Shown: positions 6,454 to 14,370, numbered from the stretch's first letter. The stretch: 15,354 nucleotides of DNA from Chloroflexota bacterium (GCA_013698385.1 JACCVB010000362.1:1-15354); one strand, 5' to 3'. A program made the numbers and translations. Notes: generated by a model not told the origin, from the sequence alone.

Positions 6454-7128
6454 TCAACCTTCGAGGGCCGCCCCTTCGACGCAGGCGGCGACGACGCCCA
6501 GTCGGGCGAGCCGATCGAAGGTCGACCTGCGATCGACCGTGAATGCAGCGACATCGAGGCCGGCCGATCGCGCACGACCCATCGACCGAGCGTCGATCGC
6601 GCGCCATTCCACCGAGACCGCGCGACATCCGAGCTCGATCGCCGTCGAGATCGTCTCGGGCTCCAGCTCCACCGCATTCAGCCAGCGGGGCCAGCTCGGG
6701 GCGAGGCCCGCCACCCGCTCGAGGACGTCTGGCGCGAATGACGAAACGACCGTGCCTCGAAGTTCAGGACCGCGGGCGGCGACCATGACGTCAACGAAGG
6801 CCTGACCGGGCACGACCTTGAGCTCGACGTCCAGGAATGCCCCGGCCGGCGTCGCATCCAGCACGCTGGCCAGGGTCGGGACGCCGAGGGCCCCAAGGGC
6901 GGCGGCGCTGAGTTGATCGGGCCGTTCCAACCGCCCCTGGACCCGTTGCAGGGTCGCATCGTGGAGGAGGATCGGCAGCCCGTCCGCGGAGGTCCGAACG
7001 TCGAATTCGAGGCCGTCGCATCGGGGGATCGCCAGGGCCGCCGTCATGGCTTCGAGCGAATTCTCGGGCGCTCGACGCCAGTCGCCGCGGTGAGCGAGCC
7101 GCAGCGTCCCACCTCGGGCCACGATCAC
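6454..7128 (-). CDS. Glycerophosphodiester phosphodiesterase family protein
   Basis: GDPD-fold enzyme (UgpQ-like) that hydrolyses glycerophosphodiesters to glycerol-3-phosphate and an alcohol. It has 224 residues, normal for short cytoplasmic bacterial members, and no signal peptide. Catalytic and metal-binding residues are present: LAHRGDW (H13, R14), APENSLEA (E22, N23), GLEFDVRTSADG (E41, D43) and LLHDATL (H56), followed later by LDVELKV. The GTG start at 7128 overlaps the EEP gene's TGA in a GTGA arrangement, so the two are probably translated together. It is the last gene of the kinase-EEP-GDPD operon. A role in recovering phosphate from lipid headgroups would suit the neighbouring Pho genes, though this is inferred. 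Confidence 0.9.
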   Translation of the reverse strand: MIVARGGTLRLAHRGDWRRAPENSLEAMTAALAIPRCDGLEFDVRTSADGLPILLHDATLQRVQGRLERPDQLSAAALGALGVPTLASVLDATPAGAFLDVELKVVPGQAFVDVMVAARGPELRGTVVSSFAPDVLERVAGLAPSWPRWLNAVELEPETISTAIELGCRAVSVEWRAIDARSMGRARSAGLDVAAFTVDRRSTFDRLARLGVVAACVEGAALEG

Positions 7129-7883
7129 CCGCGGCCGGCGCCGATCTGCAGGGTCGCGCTGATCCCCAGGTGGTCGCTTGGGTAGAGGGTCGGATCGTCG
7201 GGGTGCGGGCGGTCGAAGACCAGGCGCGCGGCAACCACCCTGACATCACCGCGGACCCAGATGTAATCGAGACAGTCAGGGTCGCCGTCGGTGTCCATCG
7301 CCGGTGCCTGCAGCCCGGACGGCCAGGTGATCGCGGGCTCCCGTCCGTTGGCCTCCGCGAAGGCGGAGCGGAAGCCCGCCTCCTTCATCCGCGCGACCGT
7401 GGCCTCCACGGGGTCCGCGTTGAAGTCACCCATCACGATGACGGCGCCGGCCGGCGGAGCCCCAGACAGCCAGTCGAGCATCGTCGTCGCCTGGACCTCG
7501 CGATCGGCGTCCCCGTCCACGACGTGATGGAGGTGCGTGATGGCCACGAGGACCGTCGCCCCACCGGGCAGGACGATCCGCGCGCGGTGCGCGGCCCGGC
7601 CCAGGCCGAGGTCCAGCCGTCCGGCGTCCGTCGCAGCCAGTGGTTCGCGGACGAGCAGGCTGTTGCCGTACTCCGGCCGCCCGGCCCACCCGCGGATCAC
7701 GCCATAGTGGCCCTCCCCCGCCGCCCCGATCAGGCGGTCCTGCTGCATCGGGTAGACGACCTCCTGGAGCCCGAGCAGGTCGGGCTGGAGCGCGGCCATG
7801 TCGGCCAGGATCAAGGGCAGGCGCTGCGGCCAGCGGTCGGCCAGGTTCAGGATGTTCAGGGTCGCGACGTGCAGCGTGCGCAT
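7125..7883 (-). CDS. Endonuclease/exonuclease/phosphatase (EEP) family hydrolase
   Basis: Metal-dependent phosphoesterase of the EEP (DNase I-like) superfamily, 252 residues. Signature residues appear in order: VATLNILNL (N10), LLGLQEVVYP (E41, metal ligand), THLHH (H117, H119), VMGDFNADP (D153, N155), CLDYIWVR (D206) and the terminal YPSDHLGI (D237, H238). There is no export signal or membrane anchor. The ATG at 7883 has GGAGG 4 nt upstream. A GTG at 7901 overlapping the kinase stop and an ATG at 7898 would add 6 or 5 residues. Family members act on DNA, phosphoinositides, sphingomyelin or other esters, so the substrate cannot be assigned. It is co-directional and coupled with the sensor kinase upstream and GDPD downstream. 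Confidence 0.88.
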   Translation of the reverse strand: MRTLHVATLNILNLADRWPQRLPLILADMAALQPDLLGLQEVVYPMQQDRLIGAAGEGHYGVIRGWAGRPEYGNSLLVREPLAATDAGRLDLGLGRAAHRARIVLPGGATVLVAITHLHHVVDGDADREVQATTMLDWLSGAPPAGAVIVMGDFNADPVEATVARMKEAGFRSAFAEANGREPAITWPSGLQAPAMDTDGDPDCLDYIWVRGDVRVVAARLVFDRPHPDDPTLYPSDHLGISATLQIGAGRG

Positions 7884-7897
7884 GGAGCCTCCGGGCA

Positions 7898-9124
7898 TCA
7901 CGGGACGAAGATCGGCAGGGCGAAGGCGAAGGTGGATCCACGTCCCTCGACCGATTCCACCCAGATCCGTCCTCCGTGCTGCTCCACGAGGTGTCGCGCG
8001 ATAGCCAGGCCAAGACCCGTTCCACCACCCTCGACGGCGCGCAGTCGCGACCGGTCCACCTTGTAGAAACGCTCGAACACGCGCGCTTGGGCGCTGGTCG
8101 GGATCCCCACCCCACGATCCTCGACGGACGTGATGACCTCCTGTCCCTCGACCCGTGCCCGGATCGTCACGGGTCCCCCGTCCGGGCTGAACTTCACGGC
8201 GTTGTGGACGAGGTTGATCACGACCTGGCCGAGTCGGGCGCCATCGCCACGAACGGACGGGAGGTCGGCTTCGGTCACGACCCGAAGTCGAACGCCCTGG
8301 CGCTCGGCGAACAGGCGCAGGCGCTCCGTCGCCTCCGTCGCGAGCTGGCCCATGTCCAGGTCCTCCAGCAGGCCGATCGTGCCACCACTCTCGATCCGGG
8401 ACAGGTCGAGCAGTTCGCTGACCATCTGGACCAGGTGACCGGTCTCGATCTCGATCTTGCCGATCCGATCGCGCATCCTTGGCGGAAGGTCCGCGCCCGG
8501 CGCATCAGCTTCCCTGGCCAGCGTCTCGGCCAGCAGACTGACCGTGGTCAGGGGGGTACGGAGCTCGTGCGACAGATTGTCGATGAACTCGGTCCTGATC
8601 CGCTGGAGTCGACGCAGTTCCGAGACATCATCCAGGATCAGCCAGGTCCCGCCATCCACGGCGCGCTGGCCGCGCACGATCAGCGTCGGGCCATCGGCAT
8701 CGGCCAGATGGACCTCGCCGACCGCCTGGGCGCCTTCGAGCGCGGACCGGGCGATCGACTCGACCGCGGTGTCGAGGAACGCCTCCATCACGGTCCGGCC
8801 AAGGAGCGATCCGGGGGCCCGGTCCAGGAGCAGGTGCGCGGCCGGATTGGCCTCCACGACGCGCAACCCGGGATCCGTCCGCAGCACACCGGATCCCAGG
8901 TGTTCGAGCAGGCGGGCACGGTCGGTCCGTTCGTCCTGGACGACGGCCGCGGCCCGGTCCGCCGTGGCCCGCAGGCGAGCCGCCGACGCGCCGGCGTCAG
9001 CCGACGTGGACGGTCCCAGGCTGGAGCGGACTCGACGCAGCGTTGCCTCGCGGCGCAGCAGGAGCACGGCCAGTGCGGCCACGAGAACGACCAGGAGGAT
9101 GCTGAGCGCCATCCACGGATCCAC
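7898..9124 (-). CDS. PhoR-like membrane sensor histidine kinase
   Basis: Two-component histidine kinase of 408 residues. A single hydrophobic segment (about 6-23) anchors it, with no periplasmic sensor domain. A PAS-like domain spans about 70-165. The phosphoacceptor box is FIDNLSHELRTPLTTV (H186). The ATPase domain shows the N box INLVHNAVKFSP (N304, N308), G1 EDRGVGIP (336-342), F box FERFYKVDRSR and G2 GGGTGLGLAIARHLVEQHGG. One short anchor plus PAS is the PhoR/SenX3 plan, in which phosphate status is read through Pst and PhoU rather than a ligand domain. GTG 9124 is the start used here, with an ATG four codons later. Its stop overlaps possible EEP starts. The PhoR assignment rests on architecture and context. 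Confidence 0.9.
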   Translation of the reverse strand: MDPWMALSILLVVLVAALAVLLLRREATLRRVRSSLGPSTSADAGASAARLRATADRAAAVVQDERTDRARLLEHLGSGVLRTDPGLRVVEANPAAHLLLDRAPGSLLGRTVMEAFLDTAVESIARSALEGAQAVGEVHLADADGPTLIVRGQRAVDGGTWLILDDVSELRRLQRIRTEFIDNLSHELRTPLTTVSLLAETLAREADAPGADLPPRMRDRIGKIEIETGHLVQMVSELLDLSRIESGGTIGLLEDLDMGQLATEATERLRLFAERQGVRLRVVTEADLPSVRGDGARLGQVVINLVHNAVKFSPDGGPVTIRARVEGQEVITSVEDRGVGIPTSAQARVFERFYKVDRSRLRAVEGGGTGLGLAIARHLVEQHGGRIWVESVEGRGSTFAFALPIFVP

Positions 9125-9130
9125 GTGCCG

Positions 9131-9136
9131 AGCATC
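9131..9136 (-). promoter_or_regulatory. Possible -10 element before the sensor kinase
   Basis: GATGCT on the minus strand lies 6 nt before the kinase GTG and resembles the TATGCT seen before arsR. There is no clear -35 and no Shine-Dalgarno sequence, so a leaderless transcript is possible. The kinase could equally be read from the J-domain gene 63 nt upstream. Confidence 0.25.
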
Positions 9137-9187
9137 GCACAGCCGATGGGCCGGGCGCGTCCCAGCGGCGGTCGCGGGCGGGGCGCC

Positions 9188-10270
9188 CTACCGGCGCTGG
9201 CCGACCCGGGCGCCCCACGGACCCAGGCGCGGGATGAGCGTGCCCAGCCAGACGCTCGCCAGGCGCTCGAATTCGACCTGGGTGAAGGCGTGGCGCAACA
9301 CGAGCAGGTGGGCGATCCGGGCCGCCGCACGCCGAGCCCCGAGCGCTGCCGAGCGAGCCCCCGCGCGGATCACCGCCGCGGTGGCATCCGACGCAGCGAG
9401 GTCGGAGGAGACACGCAGAGCCTCGTCCTCGTCGGGCGACACGCTGCGGGGCCACGGAACGGGACCCAGCCGCTCCCTCGTACCGGTCCTCGCGAGCGCC
9501 TCGAGTTCGATCTGACTCAAGTCGGCCAGGCGTTCCAGGAGCTCGGCGACCGCGTTCGTGGCCGGGCCATAGCGCGGCTGTCCGATCGCTGCGTCCCAGC
9601 CCCGGGTCAGTCGCTCGCGCGCTCGGTCGGCGCCGGATTCCCCGAGCAACCCGTCCAGCGAGTCGTCCAGCACGATCTCCGCCAGCCGCCCGACGATCGC
9701 ATCCCGCACCGCCGGGCGCCGGCGCACCGCGCTGGGAAGGGCCCCGATGGCCGCTCGTTCGGCATCGTCGAGGAGCGACTGTCGCTCCGGCAGGGCGAAC
9801 CGGCGCAACGTGGCCAGGAACGCGATCGGTGCCGGTTCGGCCAGCGCCAGTCGATCCAGCTCGTCCGGGGTCAGGAGCGTCACCCGGGCGACGATCGCCG
9901 CCGCCCGCTCGCCGACCGTCGGCGGACGGGGTGCAGTCCGGGCGTACGCGCCATCCCCGTGCGCCGCCCGAGCGCCGAACCCCCAACCAGCGCGGTGCGC
10001 CCGGTCCGCCCGGTCCGACCGGATCGAACGGCCGGGTCGCCCGATGCCCCGTTCGTCGTCATATCGCAATCGAAGGGCCGGGTCGCTCAGCCAGTCATGG
10101 GCCACGTTGATCCGCTTGGCGAGGTCCAGCGCGTCATGACCGGCGACGTCCGGGTGATGCTTGCGCAGCAGTCCGCGCCAGGCGACCTCGATCGCCTCCG
10201 GACTGGCGTCGGTCGGTACCTCCAGTCGGGCGTACAGGTCCTCGGCGGGCAGGCTCGTTCGAATGGACAT
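9188..10270 (-). CDS. J-domain (DnaJ-like) protein with unassigned C-terminal region
   Basis: A 360-residue protein that begins with a J-domain (about 10-72): LYARLEVPTDASPEAIEVAWRGL, the essential HPD tripeptide at 39-41 and the helix IV segment LSDPALRLRYDDERG. J-domains stimulate DnaK-type Hsp70. No Gly/Phe region, zinc-finger repeats or DnaJ C-terminal domain follows, so it is not canonical DnaJ. Residues of about 75-115 look disordered (Arg-, Gly- and Ala-rich). About 118-355 is Ala-, Leu- and Arg-rich, probably helical, with no motif I recognise and no membrane segment. The ATG at 10270 lies 7 nt after a TAGGAT element. It reads toward the sensor kinase with a 63-nt gap, so co-transcription is possible. 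Confidence 0.8.
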   Translation of the reverse strand: MSIRTSLPAEDLYARLEVPTDASPEAIEVAWRGLLRKHHPDVAGHDALDLAKRINVAHDWLSDPALRLRYDDERGIGRPGRSIRSDRADRAHRAGWGFGARAAHGDGAYARTAPRPPTVGERAAAIVARVTLLTPDELDRLALAEPAPIAFLATLRRFALPERQSLLDDAERAAIGALPSAVRRRPAVRDAIVGRLAEIVLDDSLDGLLGESGADRARERLTRGWDAAIGQPRYGPATNAVAELLERLADLSQIELEALARTGTRERLGPVPWPRSVSPDEDEALRVSSDLAASDATAAVIRAGARSAALGARRAAARIAHLLVLRHAFTQVEFERLASVWLGTLIPRLGPWGARVGQRR

Positions 10271-10277
10271 CGCGTGA

Positions 10278-10283
10278 ATCCTA
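10278..10283 (-). promoter_or_regulatory. Putative -10 element for the J-domain gene
   Basis: TAGGAT on the minus strand lies 7 nt before the ATG at 10270, too close for a leader with a ribosome-binding site. This suggests a leaderless transcript. No -35 is evident. Confidence 0.35.
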
Positions 10284-10307
10284 GTCGTCCGGCGGCGCGG
10301 GGCTCGC

Positions 10308-10313
10308 TATGCT
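10308..10313 (+). promoter_or_regulatory. Putative -10 element for the 177-residue protein
   Basis: TATGCT, the same hexamer as the arsR -10, lies 48 nt before the GTG at 10362. The intervening leader carries a strong AGGGAGGA ribosome-binding site (10348-10355) 6 nt before the start. No clear -35 is visible. Confidence 0.35.
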
Positions 10314-10361
10314 CGTGACCGGGCGGTCCCCGATCGGGCCGCATGACAGGGAGGAACCGGC

Positions 10362-10895
10362 GTGAGCTTCATCCAGCGGGCGCGGGAGGCGGCAGAGGCG
10401 GCCGCCGGACAGGCACGGGAAGTCGCGGCCGCCGCCGGGCGCACCGCCGGCGATCCAGGCACGACCGATCGACTCAACCAGGGCCTGGCCAGCGCGGGCA
10501 AGGGCGCTCGCGAGGCGGTCGGGATGGCCAAACGCGGCGTTACGACCGTCATCGAGAGGATCGACCCAGGCACGCTCGCCGAACTGATCATCAAGGCCAC
10601 GGCGCTCCAGGAGATGACCAACACCTCGCTGCGCACGAAGGGCTCGCCGTACCGCATCTCCGAGATCACGATCTCGGCGTCCATCCCGCCCGGGGTCAGC
10701 TTCGCGATCGTCCGCCTCAGCGACGAACCCGAGGTGCTGCCGGACGCGGTGGTCTCATCGCAGGACCTGGTGGACCGGGCGGATGCCCCCGTCGGCGACG
10801 CGGTCCTCTCACTCGACCGCGCGACGGTGGACGAAGCCACGATCGACGCCCTGGTGGCCCGCTCGGATCCCGTCAGCGGCACGCCCCGAGCCTGA
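10362..10895 (+). CDS. Protein of unknown function, 177 residues
   Basis: I do not recognise a family. The GTG start is well supported by AGGGAGGA 6 nt upstream. Residues 1-60 are Ala-, Arg- and Gly-rich and probably form an amphipathic helix (SFIQRAREAAEAAAGQAREV). A second stretch (about 63-125) looks globular and conserved-like: PGTLAELIIKATALQEMTNTSL, then a strand-rich part with ISEITISASIPPGVSFAIVRL. The last 50 residues are acidic and less ordered. There is no signal peptide, membrane segment or cysteine. It is divergent from the J-domain gene and convergent with proS, whose stop abuts its own with no bases between. Codon use and GC content match the neighbours, so it is probably a real, lineage-restricted gene. 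Confidence 0.75.
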   Translation: MSFIQRAREAAEAAAGQAREVAAAAGRTAGDPGTTDRLNQGLASAGKGAREAVGMAKRGVTTVIERIDPGTLAELIIKATALQEMTNTSLRTKGSPYRISEITISASIPPGVSFAIVRLSDEPEVLPDAVVSSQDLVDRADAPVGDAVLSLDRATVDEATIDALVARSDPVSGTPRA

Positions 10896-12638
10896 TCAGG
10901 CGCTCGCTGTCGCGGCCTCGTCTCGTTCCGGCATGACGCCGCTCACGAGGAAGTCCTCGACCTCGGTGATCGGGCGGGTGGATCGATCGCCGGTCGCGCG
11001 TTCGGTCACCTCGATGCCGCCGGCGGCCAGCGAGCGCGGCGACACGGTCAGGATCCAGGGCATGCCCAGCAATTCCGCGTCGGTGAACTTGACTCCCGGC
11101 GACTCGTCGCGGTCGTCCCACAGGATCTCGCGCCGCGAACCCGCCTCGGCCGCGAGGCTGTGGAGACGCTCCGCGACTTCGGTGACGCGCGGTTCCCTGG
11201 CCGCGCCGATCGACACGAGGTGTGCCGCGTACGGCGCGACCTCCACGGGCCAGATGATGCCCTTGGCATCGTGGTGGGCCTCCACGATGCACGCGGTGTT
11301 GCGCCCGACGCCGATGCCATAGGAGCCCATGACGATCGGGTGCGCCTGGCCGTCCTCACCGAGGTAGGTGGCTCCGGCCGCATCGCTGTACTTCGTGCCG
11401 AGCTTGAAGATATTGCCGACCTCGATGCCATTGCGCAGGATCACCGGCGCCCCACAGGTCGGGCATGGGTCGCCTTCCTGGGCGTTCGTGAGATCGGCCG
11501 TCACATCGGCCGTGTAGTCGCGCCCGGCATTGACGTTCCGGTAGTGGACGCCCTCGCGATTGGCACCGGCGACGAGATTCGGTGAGCGAGCGATCAGGTC
11601 GTCGATGACCACGACCGTCTCGTGCGCCCCGATCGGGGAGCCGTAGCCGGGTTCCATCCCGGCGGCCTTGATCTCCTCGACCGTGGCCGGGCGAATGCCG
11701 CCAACGGCCGAAACGGCGTTGACCAGCTTGGTCTCGTTGACCTCGAGATCGCCCCGCACGATGGCGGTCACGAGTCGACCGTCTCCCGTCACGAAGAAGG
11801 CCGCCTTGGCCGTCCGCTCCGGCCCGATCTCCAGGAACGCCGCCAGCGAGGCGATCGTCGTGGTGCCGGGGGTGGCGACCTCCTCGAGGGGGAGTGCCTC
11901 CTCGGCGGCGGGTTCTTCGCGAGGGATCACCGCGACCTGGCGATTGGCCGCGTAGTCACACGCTTCGCACAGGACCAGGACGTCCTCTCCGGCCGCGTTG
12001 AGGACCATGAACTCGTGGGCCTGGCTTCCGCCCATCATGCCCACGTCGGAGGCGACCGCGATCGTGTCCAGGCCGAGGCGCTGGAACGTTCGCACGTAGG
12101 CGCCGTGCTGCGCCCAGTAGCTTGCGTCGAGACCGGCGTCGTCGCGATCGCAGCTGTAGGCGTCCTTCATCACGAATTCGCGGACGCGGATCAGGCCGCC
12201 GCGCGCCCTGGGCTCGTCGCGCCATTTGGTCTGGAAGTGATAGACCTGCATCGGCAGCTGCCGGTGCGAACGGACGACGTCCGCGAGGAGCAACGCCACG
12301 ACCTCCTCGTGGGTCATCGCGAGGACCATGTCTCGGCCGTTGCGGTCCTTGAACCGACCGAGCTCCGGGCCGATCGCGTCGTATCGACCGCTCGCCCGCC
12401 AGACATCGGCCGGATGGACGACCGGCATCTCCATCTCCTGGCCACCGATCCGGTCCTGTTCTTCGCGGATGACCTGCTCCACCCGATCGTTGACCCGCTT
12501 GCCAAGGGGCAAGAGGGAATAGATCCCCGAGCCGAGCTGGCGGACATACCCGGCACGCAGGAGGAGTCGGTGCGACGGCATCTCGGCTTCCGAGGGATCG
12601 TCGCGCAGGGTCGTGAAGAAGAGCTGGGACAGGCGCAT
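10896..12638 (-). CDS. proS: Prolyl-tRNA synthetase, bacterial (long) type
   Basis: Class II aminoacyl-tRNA synthetase that charges tRNA-Pro. It has 580 residues from the ATG at 12638. Motif 1 lies around LGSGIYSLLPLG (35-46). Motif 2 is TKWRDEPRARGGLIRVREF (137-155). Motif 3 is in GSYGIGVGR towards the C-terminus. Between motifs 2 and 3 is the insertion (editing) domain of the bacterial type, with TAKAAFFVTGDG and the flanking LCEACDYAANR and DPCPTCGAPV cysteine pairs. The anticodon-binding domain closes the protein. The frame stays open upstream to 13058, but that part overlaps the opposing permease gene and is non-conserved. The ATG chosen lies 8 nt after a TATCCT element. This is a housekeeping gene between the phosphate clusters. 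Confidence 0.96.
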   Translation of the reverse strand: MRLSQLFFTTLRDDPSEAEMPSHRLLLRAGYVRQLGSGIYSLLPLGKRVNDRVEQVIREEQDRIGGQEMEMPVVHPADVWRASGRYDAIGPELGRFKDRNGRDMVLAMTHEEVVALLLADVVRSHRQLPMQVYHFQTKWRDEPRARGGLIRVREFVMKDAYSCDRDDAGLDASYWAQHGAYVRTFQRLGLDTIAVASDVGMMGGSQAHEFMVLNAAGEDVLVLCEACDYAANRQVAVIPREEPAAEEALPLEEVATPGTTTIASLAAFLEIGPERTAKAAFFVTGDGRLVTAIVRGDLEVNETKLVNAVSAVGGIRPATVEEIKAAGMEPGYGSPIGAHETVVVIDDLIARSPNLVAGANREGVHYRNVNAGRDYTADVTADLTNAQEGDPCPTCGAPVILRNGIEVGNIFKLGTKYSDAAGATYLGEDGQAHPIVMGSYGIGVGRNTACIVEAHHDAKGIIWPVEVAPYAAHLVSIGAAREPRVTEVAERLHSLAAEAGSRREILWDDRDESPGVKFTDAELLGMPWILTVSPRSLAAGGIEVTERATGDRSTRPITEVEDFLVSGVMPERDEAATASA

Positions 12639-12646
12639 GGCCGGTA

Positions 12647-12652
12647 AGGATA
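12647..12652 (-). promoter_or_regulatory. Putative -10 element for proS
   Basis: TATCCT on the minus strand lies 8 nt before the proS ATG, again a leaderless arrangement. No ribosome-binding site fits in the gap and no -35 is clear. Confidence 0.4.
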
Positions 12653-12683
12653 GCCGCCGTCGCACGGCAAGGCGGCGGGACGC

Positions 12684-12689
12684 TACCAT
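12684..12689 (+). promoter_or_regulatory. Putative -10 element for the Pit permease operon
   Basis: TACCAT fits TANNNT and lies 48 nt before the proposed TTG start at 12738, in the short divergent gap with proS. GGAGG follows at 12721-12725. No -35 match is evident. Confidence 0.3.
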
Positions 12690-12737
12690 CGCTCGGGATC
12701 GGCCCCCGCTCCCCCATCCTGGAGGCCCTCGATCGCA

Positions 12738-13739
12738 TTGGACGGCGTGACCCCCGCCCTCGTCGCCGTAGTCGCCCTGGCGATCGTGTTCGACTACATC
12801 AACGGCTTCCACGACACGGCCAACGCCATCGCCACGTCGGTCGCCACGCGCGCCCTGCATCCACGCCAGGCCATCCTGATGGCCGCGGTGTTCAACTTCG
12901 TGGGCGCGTTCGCCGGGACGGCCGTGGCCAAGACGATCGGGGCGGGCCTGGTCGACGAGGGCACGACGACCCAGACGGTCATCATCGCCGCGCTGCTCGG
13001 AGCGATCGCCTGGAACCTGTTCACCTGGTATCTCGGCCTGCCAAGCTCGAGCTCGCACGCCCTGATCGGCGGGTTGCTCGGCGCGACCCTGGTCGCGTCA
13101 GGATCGGGCGCGTTCAAGTGGGACGGGATCGTGGGCAAGGTCCTCGTGCCGATGATCAGTTCGCCGCTGATCGGCTTCGCCGTCGCGTTCCTGTTGATGC
13201 TCGCGCTGTACTGGACGTTCCGGAACGCGAAGCGCAAGCCGATGGCCCGGATCTTCCGCCGCCTGCAGGTCGTCTCGGCCGGCTACATGGCCTTCAGTCA
13301 CGGCTCCAACGATGCGCAGAAGACGATGGGCATCATCACCCTCGCCCTGTTCACCGCCGGGGTCATCCCGACCAACGACGTCCCGGTCTGGGTCATCGTC
13401 GTGGCTGCCACCGCGCTCTCCCTGGGCACGGCGGTCGGTGGCTGGCGGATCATGCACACGATGGGCCATCGGGTGGTGGAGCTGGAGCCGGTCAACGGCT
13501 TCGCGGCCGAGACGACCGCCGCAACGATCCTGATCACCACGGCGCACCTGGGCATGCCCGTGTCCACCACCCACGTCATCTCGAGCGCGATCATGGGCGT
13601 CGGCTCGGCGCGCGGACCCAAGGGCGTGCGCTGGGGCGTCGCCCGGCGCATCCTCCTCGCCTGGGTCATCACCATCCCGGCCGCCGGCGCCGGGGCGGCC
13701 CTGACCTGGTTCATCCTGCACACCTTCGGCATGGGCTGA
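12738..13739 (+). CDS. Pit-type low-affinity inorganic phosphate permease
   Basis: PiT-family (PF01384) secondary transporter that imports phosphate, usually as a metal-phosphate complex, driven by the proton gradient. It has 333 residues, typical for the short bacterial form. Both duplicated family signatures are present: FDYINGFHDTANAIAT (18-33) and FSHGSNDAQKTMGI (186-199). So are the paired serine-rich turns LPSSSSHALIGGLLGA (101-116) and MPVSTTHVISSAIMGVG (273-289). It is hydrophobic throughout, with about ten helices. The start is uncertain: TTG 12738 lies 12 nt after GGAGG, and an in-frame GTG at 12747 would remove three residues. It is followed after 13 nt by its DUF47 partner. Some PiT members carry sulfate, but context favours phosphate. 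Confidence 0.93.
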   Translation: MDGVTPALVAVVALAIVFDYINGFHDTANAIATSVATRALHPRQAILMAAVFNFVGAFAGTAVAKTIGAGLVDEGTTTQTVIIAALLGAIAWNLFTWYLGLPSSSSHALIGGLLGATLVASGSGAFKWDGIVGKVLVPMISSPLIGFAVAFLLMLALYWTFRNAKRKPMARIFRRLQVVSAGYMAFSHGSNDAQKTMGIITLALFTAGVIPTNDVPVWVIVVAATALSLGTAVGGWRIMHTMGHRVVELEPVNGFAAETTAATILITTAHLGMPVSTTHVISSAIMGVGSARGPKGVRWGVARRILLAWVITIPAAGAGAALTWFILHTFGMG

Positions 13740-13752
13740 CAAAGGAGTTCCG

Positions 13753-14370
13753 ATGACCTTCCGACTGCTGCCACGGGACGTCCGATTCTTCGAACTCTTC
13801 GTGGCCGACGGCGAAAACCTCCAGGCGGCCGCCGCCCGTCTGGCCGAGATGCTCGAGTCGTACGACGACCTGGACGCGCGAGTGGCGGAGATCCAGCGCC
13901 TCGAGAAGCGCGGCGACGAGCTGGACCGATCGATCACGAAGAAGCTCGAGGACGCGTTCATCACCCCGTTCGATCGCGAGGACATCCACGAGCTGGTCGT
14001 GCGCCTCGACGATGTGGTCGATGGCATCCAGGCGACGGCCGAGACGTTCGTCATCTACGACGTGGAGAAGCCGACCGAGGCGGCGAAGCAGCTCGCTCGG
14101 ATCCTGGCCGCCCAGTCGGATCAGCTGGTGGAGGCGTTGCGCAAGCTTGACGGACTCAAGGATCTCGATGCGAACCTCCAGGCGGTGCACGACCTGGAGC
14201 ATGAGGCGGACGGGCTGTCGCGAAGCGCGGTGGCCCAGCTCTTCCGGTCCGGCAAGGACGCCCTCGAGGTCATCAAGTGGCGCGACCTCTACCGGGAGCT
14301 GGAAAACGCCATCGATTCGGCGGAAGATGCGGCCGAGGCCATCGAGCGGATGTACCACAAGGCGACCTGA
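13753..14370 (+). CDS. DUF47 (PhoU-like) Pit accessory protein
   Basis: All-helical PhoU-related protein of the DUF47 family (PF01865), 205 residues. Genes of this family commonly sit beside pit and are thought to regulate the permease. It shows the family pattern RFFELFVADGENL at the N-terminus, then EKRGDELDRSITKKLEDAFITPFDREDIHELV and RLDDVVDGIQATAE, long charged helices with no membrane segment. An AAAGGAG ribosome-binding site (13741-13747) lies 5 nt before the ATG, in the 13-nt gap after the permease stop, so the two genes form an operon. With phoU at 3773 the window holds one PhoU-type regulator for each phosphate transporter. Confidence 0.92.
   Translation: MTFRLLPRDVRFFELFVADGENLQAAAARLAEMLESYDDLDARVAEIQRLEKRGDELDRSITKKLEDAFITPFDREDIHELVVRLDDVVDGIQATAETFVIYDVEKPTEAAKQLARILAAQSDQLVEALRKLDGLKDLDANLQAVHDLEHEADGLSRSAVAQLFRSGKDALEVIKWRDLYRELENAIDSAEDAAEAIERMYHKAT

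Noticed and set aside
7640..10318. An 892-codon open frame on the plus strand.
   Set aside because: It lies wholly opposite the kinase, EEP and J-domain genes, all with strong motifs. Its translation is Arg-, Gly- and Pro-rich without any domain. High GC leaves antisense frames open by chance.
11622..12647. A 341-codon plus-strand frame opposite proS.
   Set aside because: It is the mirror of conserved synthetase codons and shows no recognisable protein feature.
12639..13058. Upstream extension of the proS frame by 140 codons.
   Set aside because: The extension overlaps the Pit permease on the other strand, and known synthetases begin at the MRLSQLFF region.
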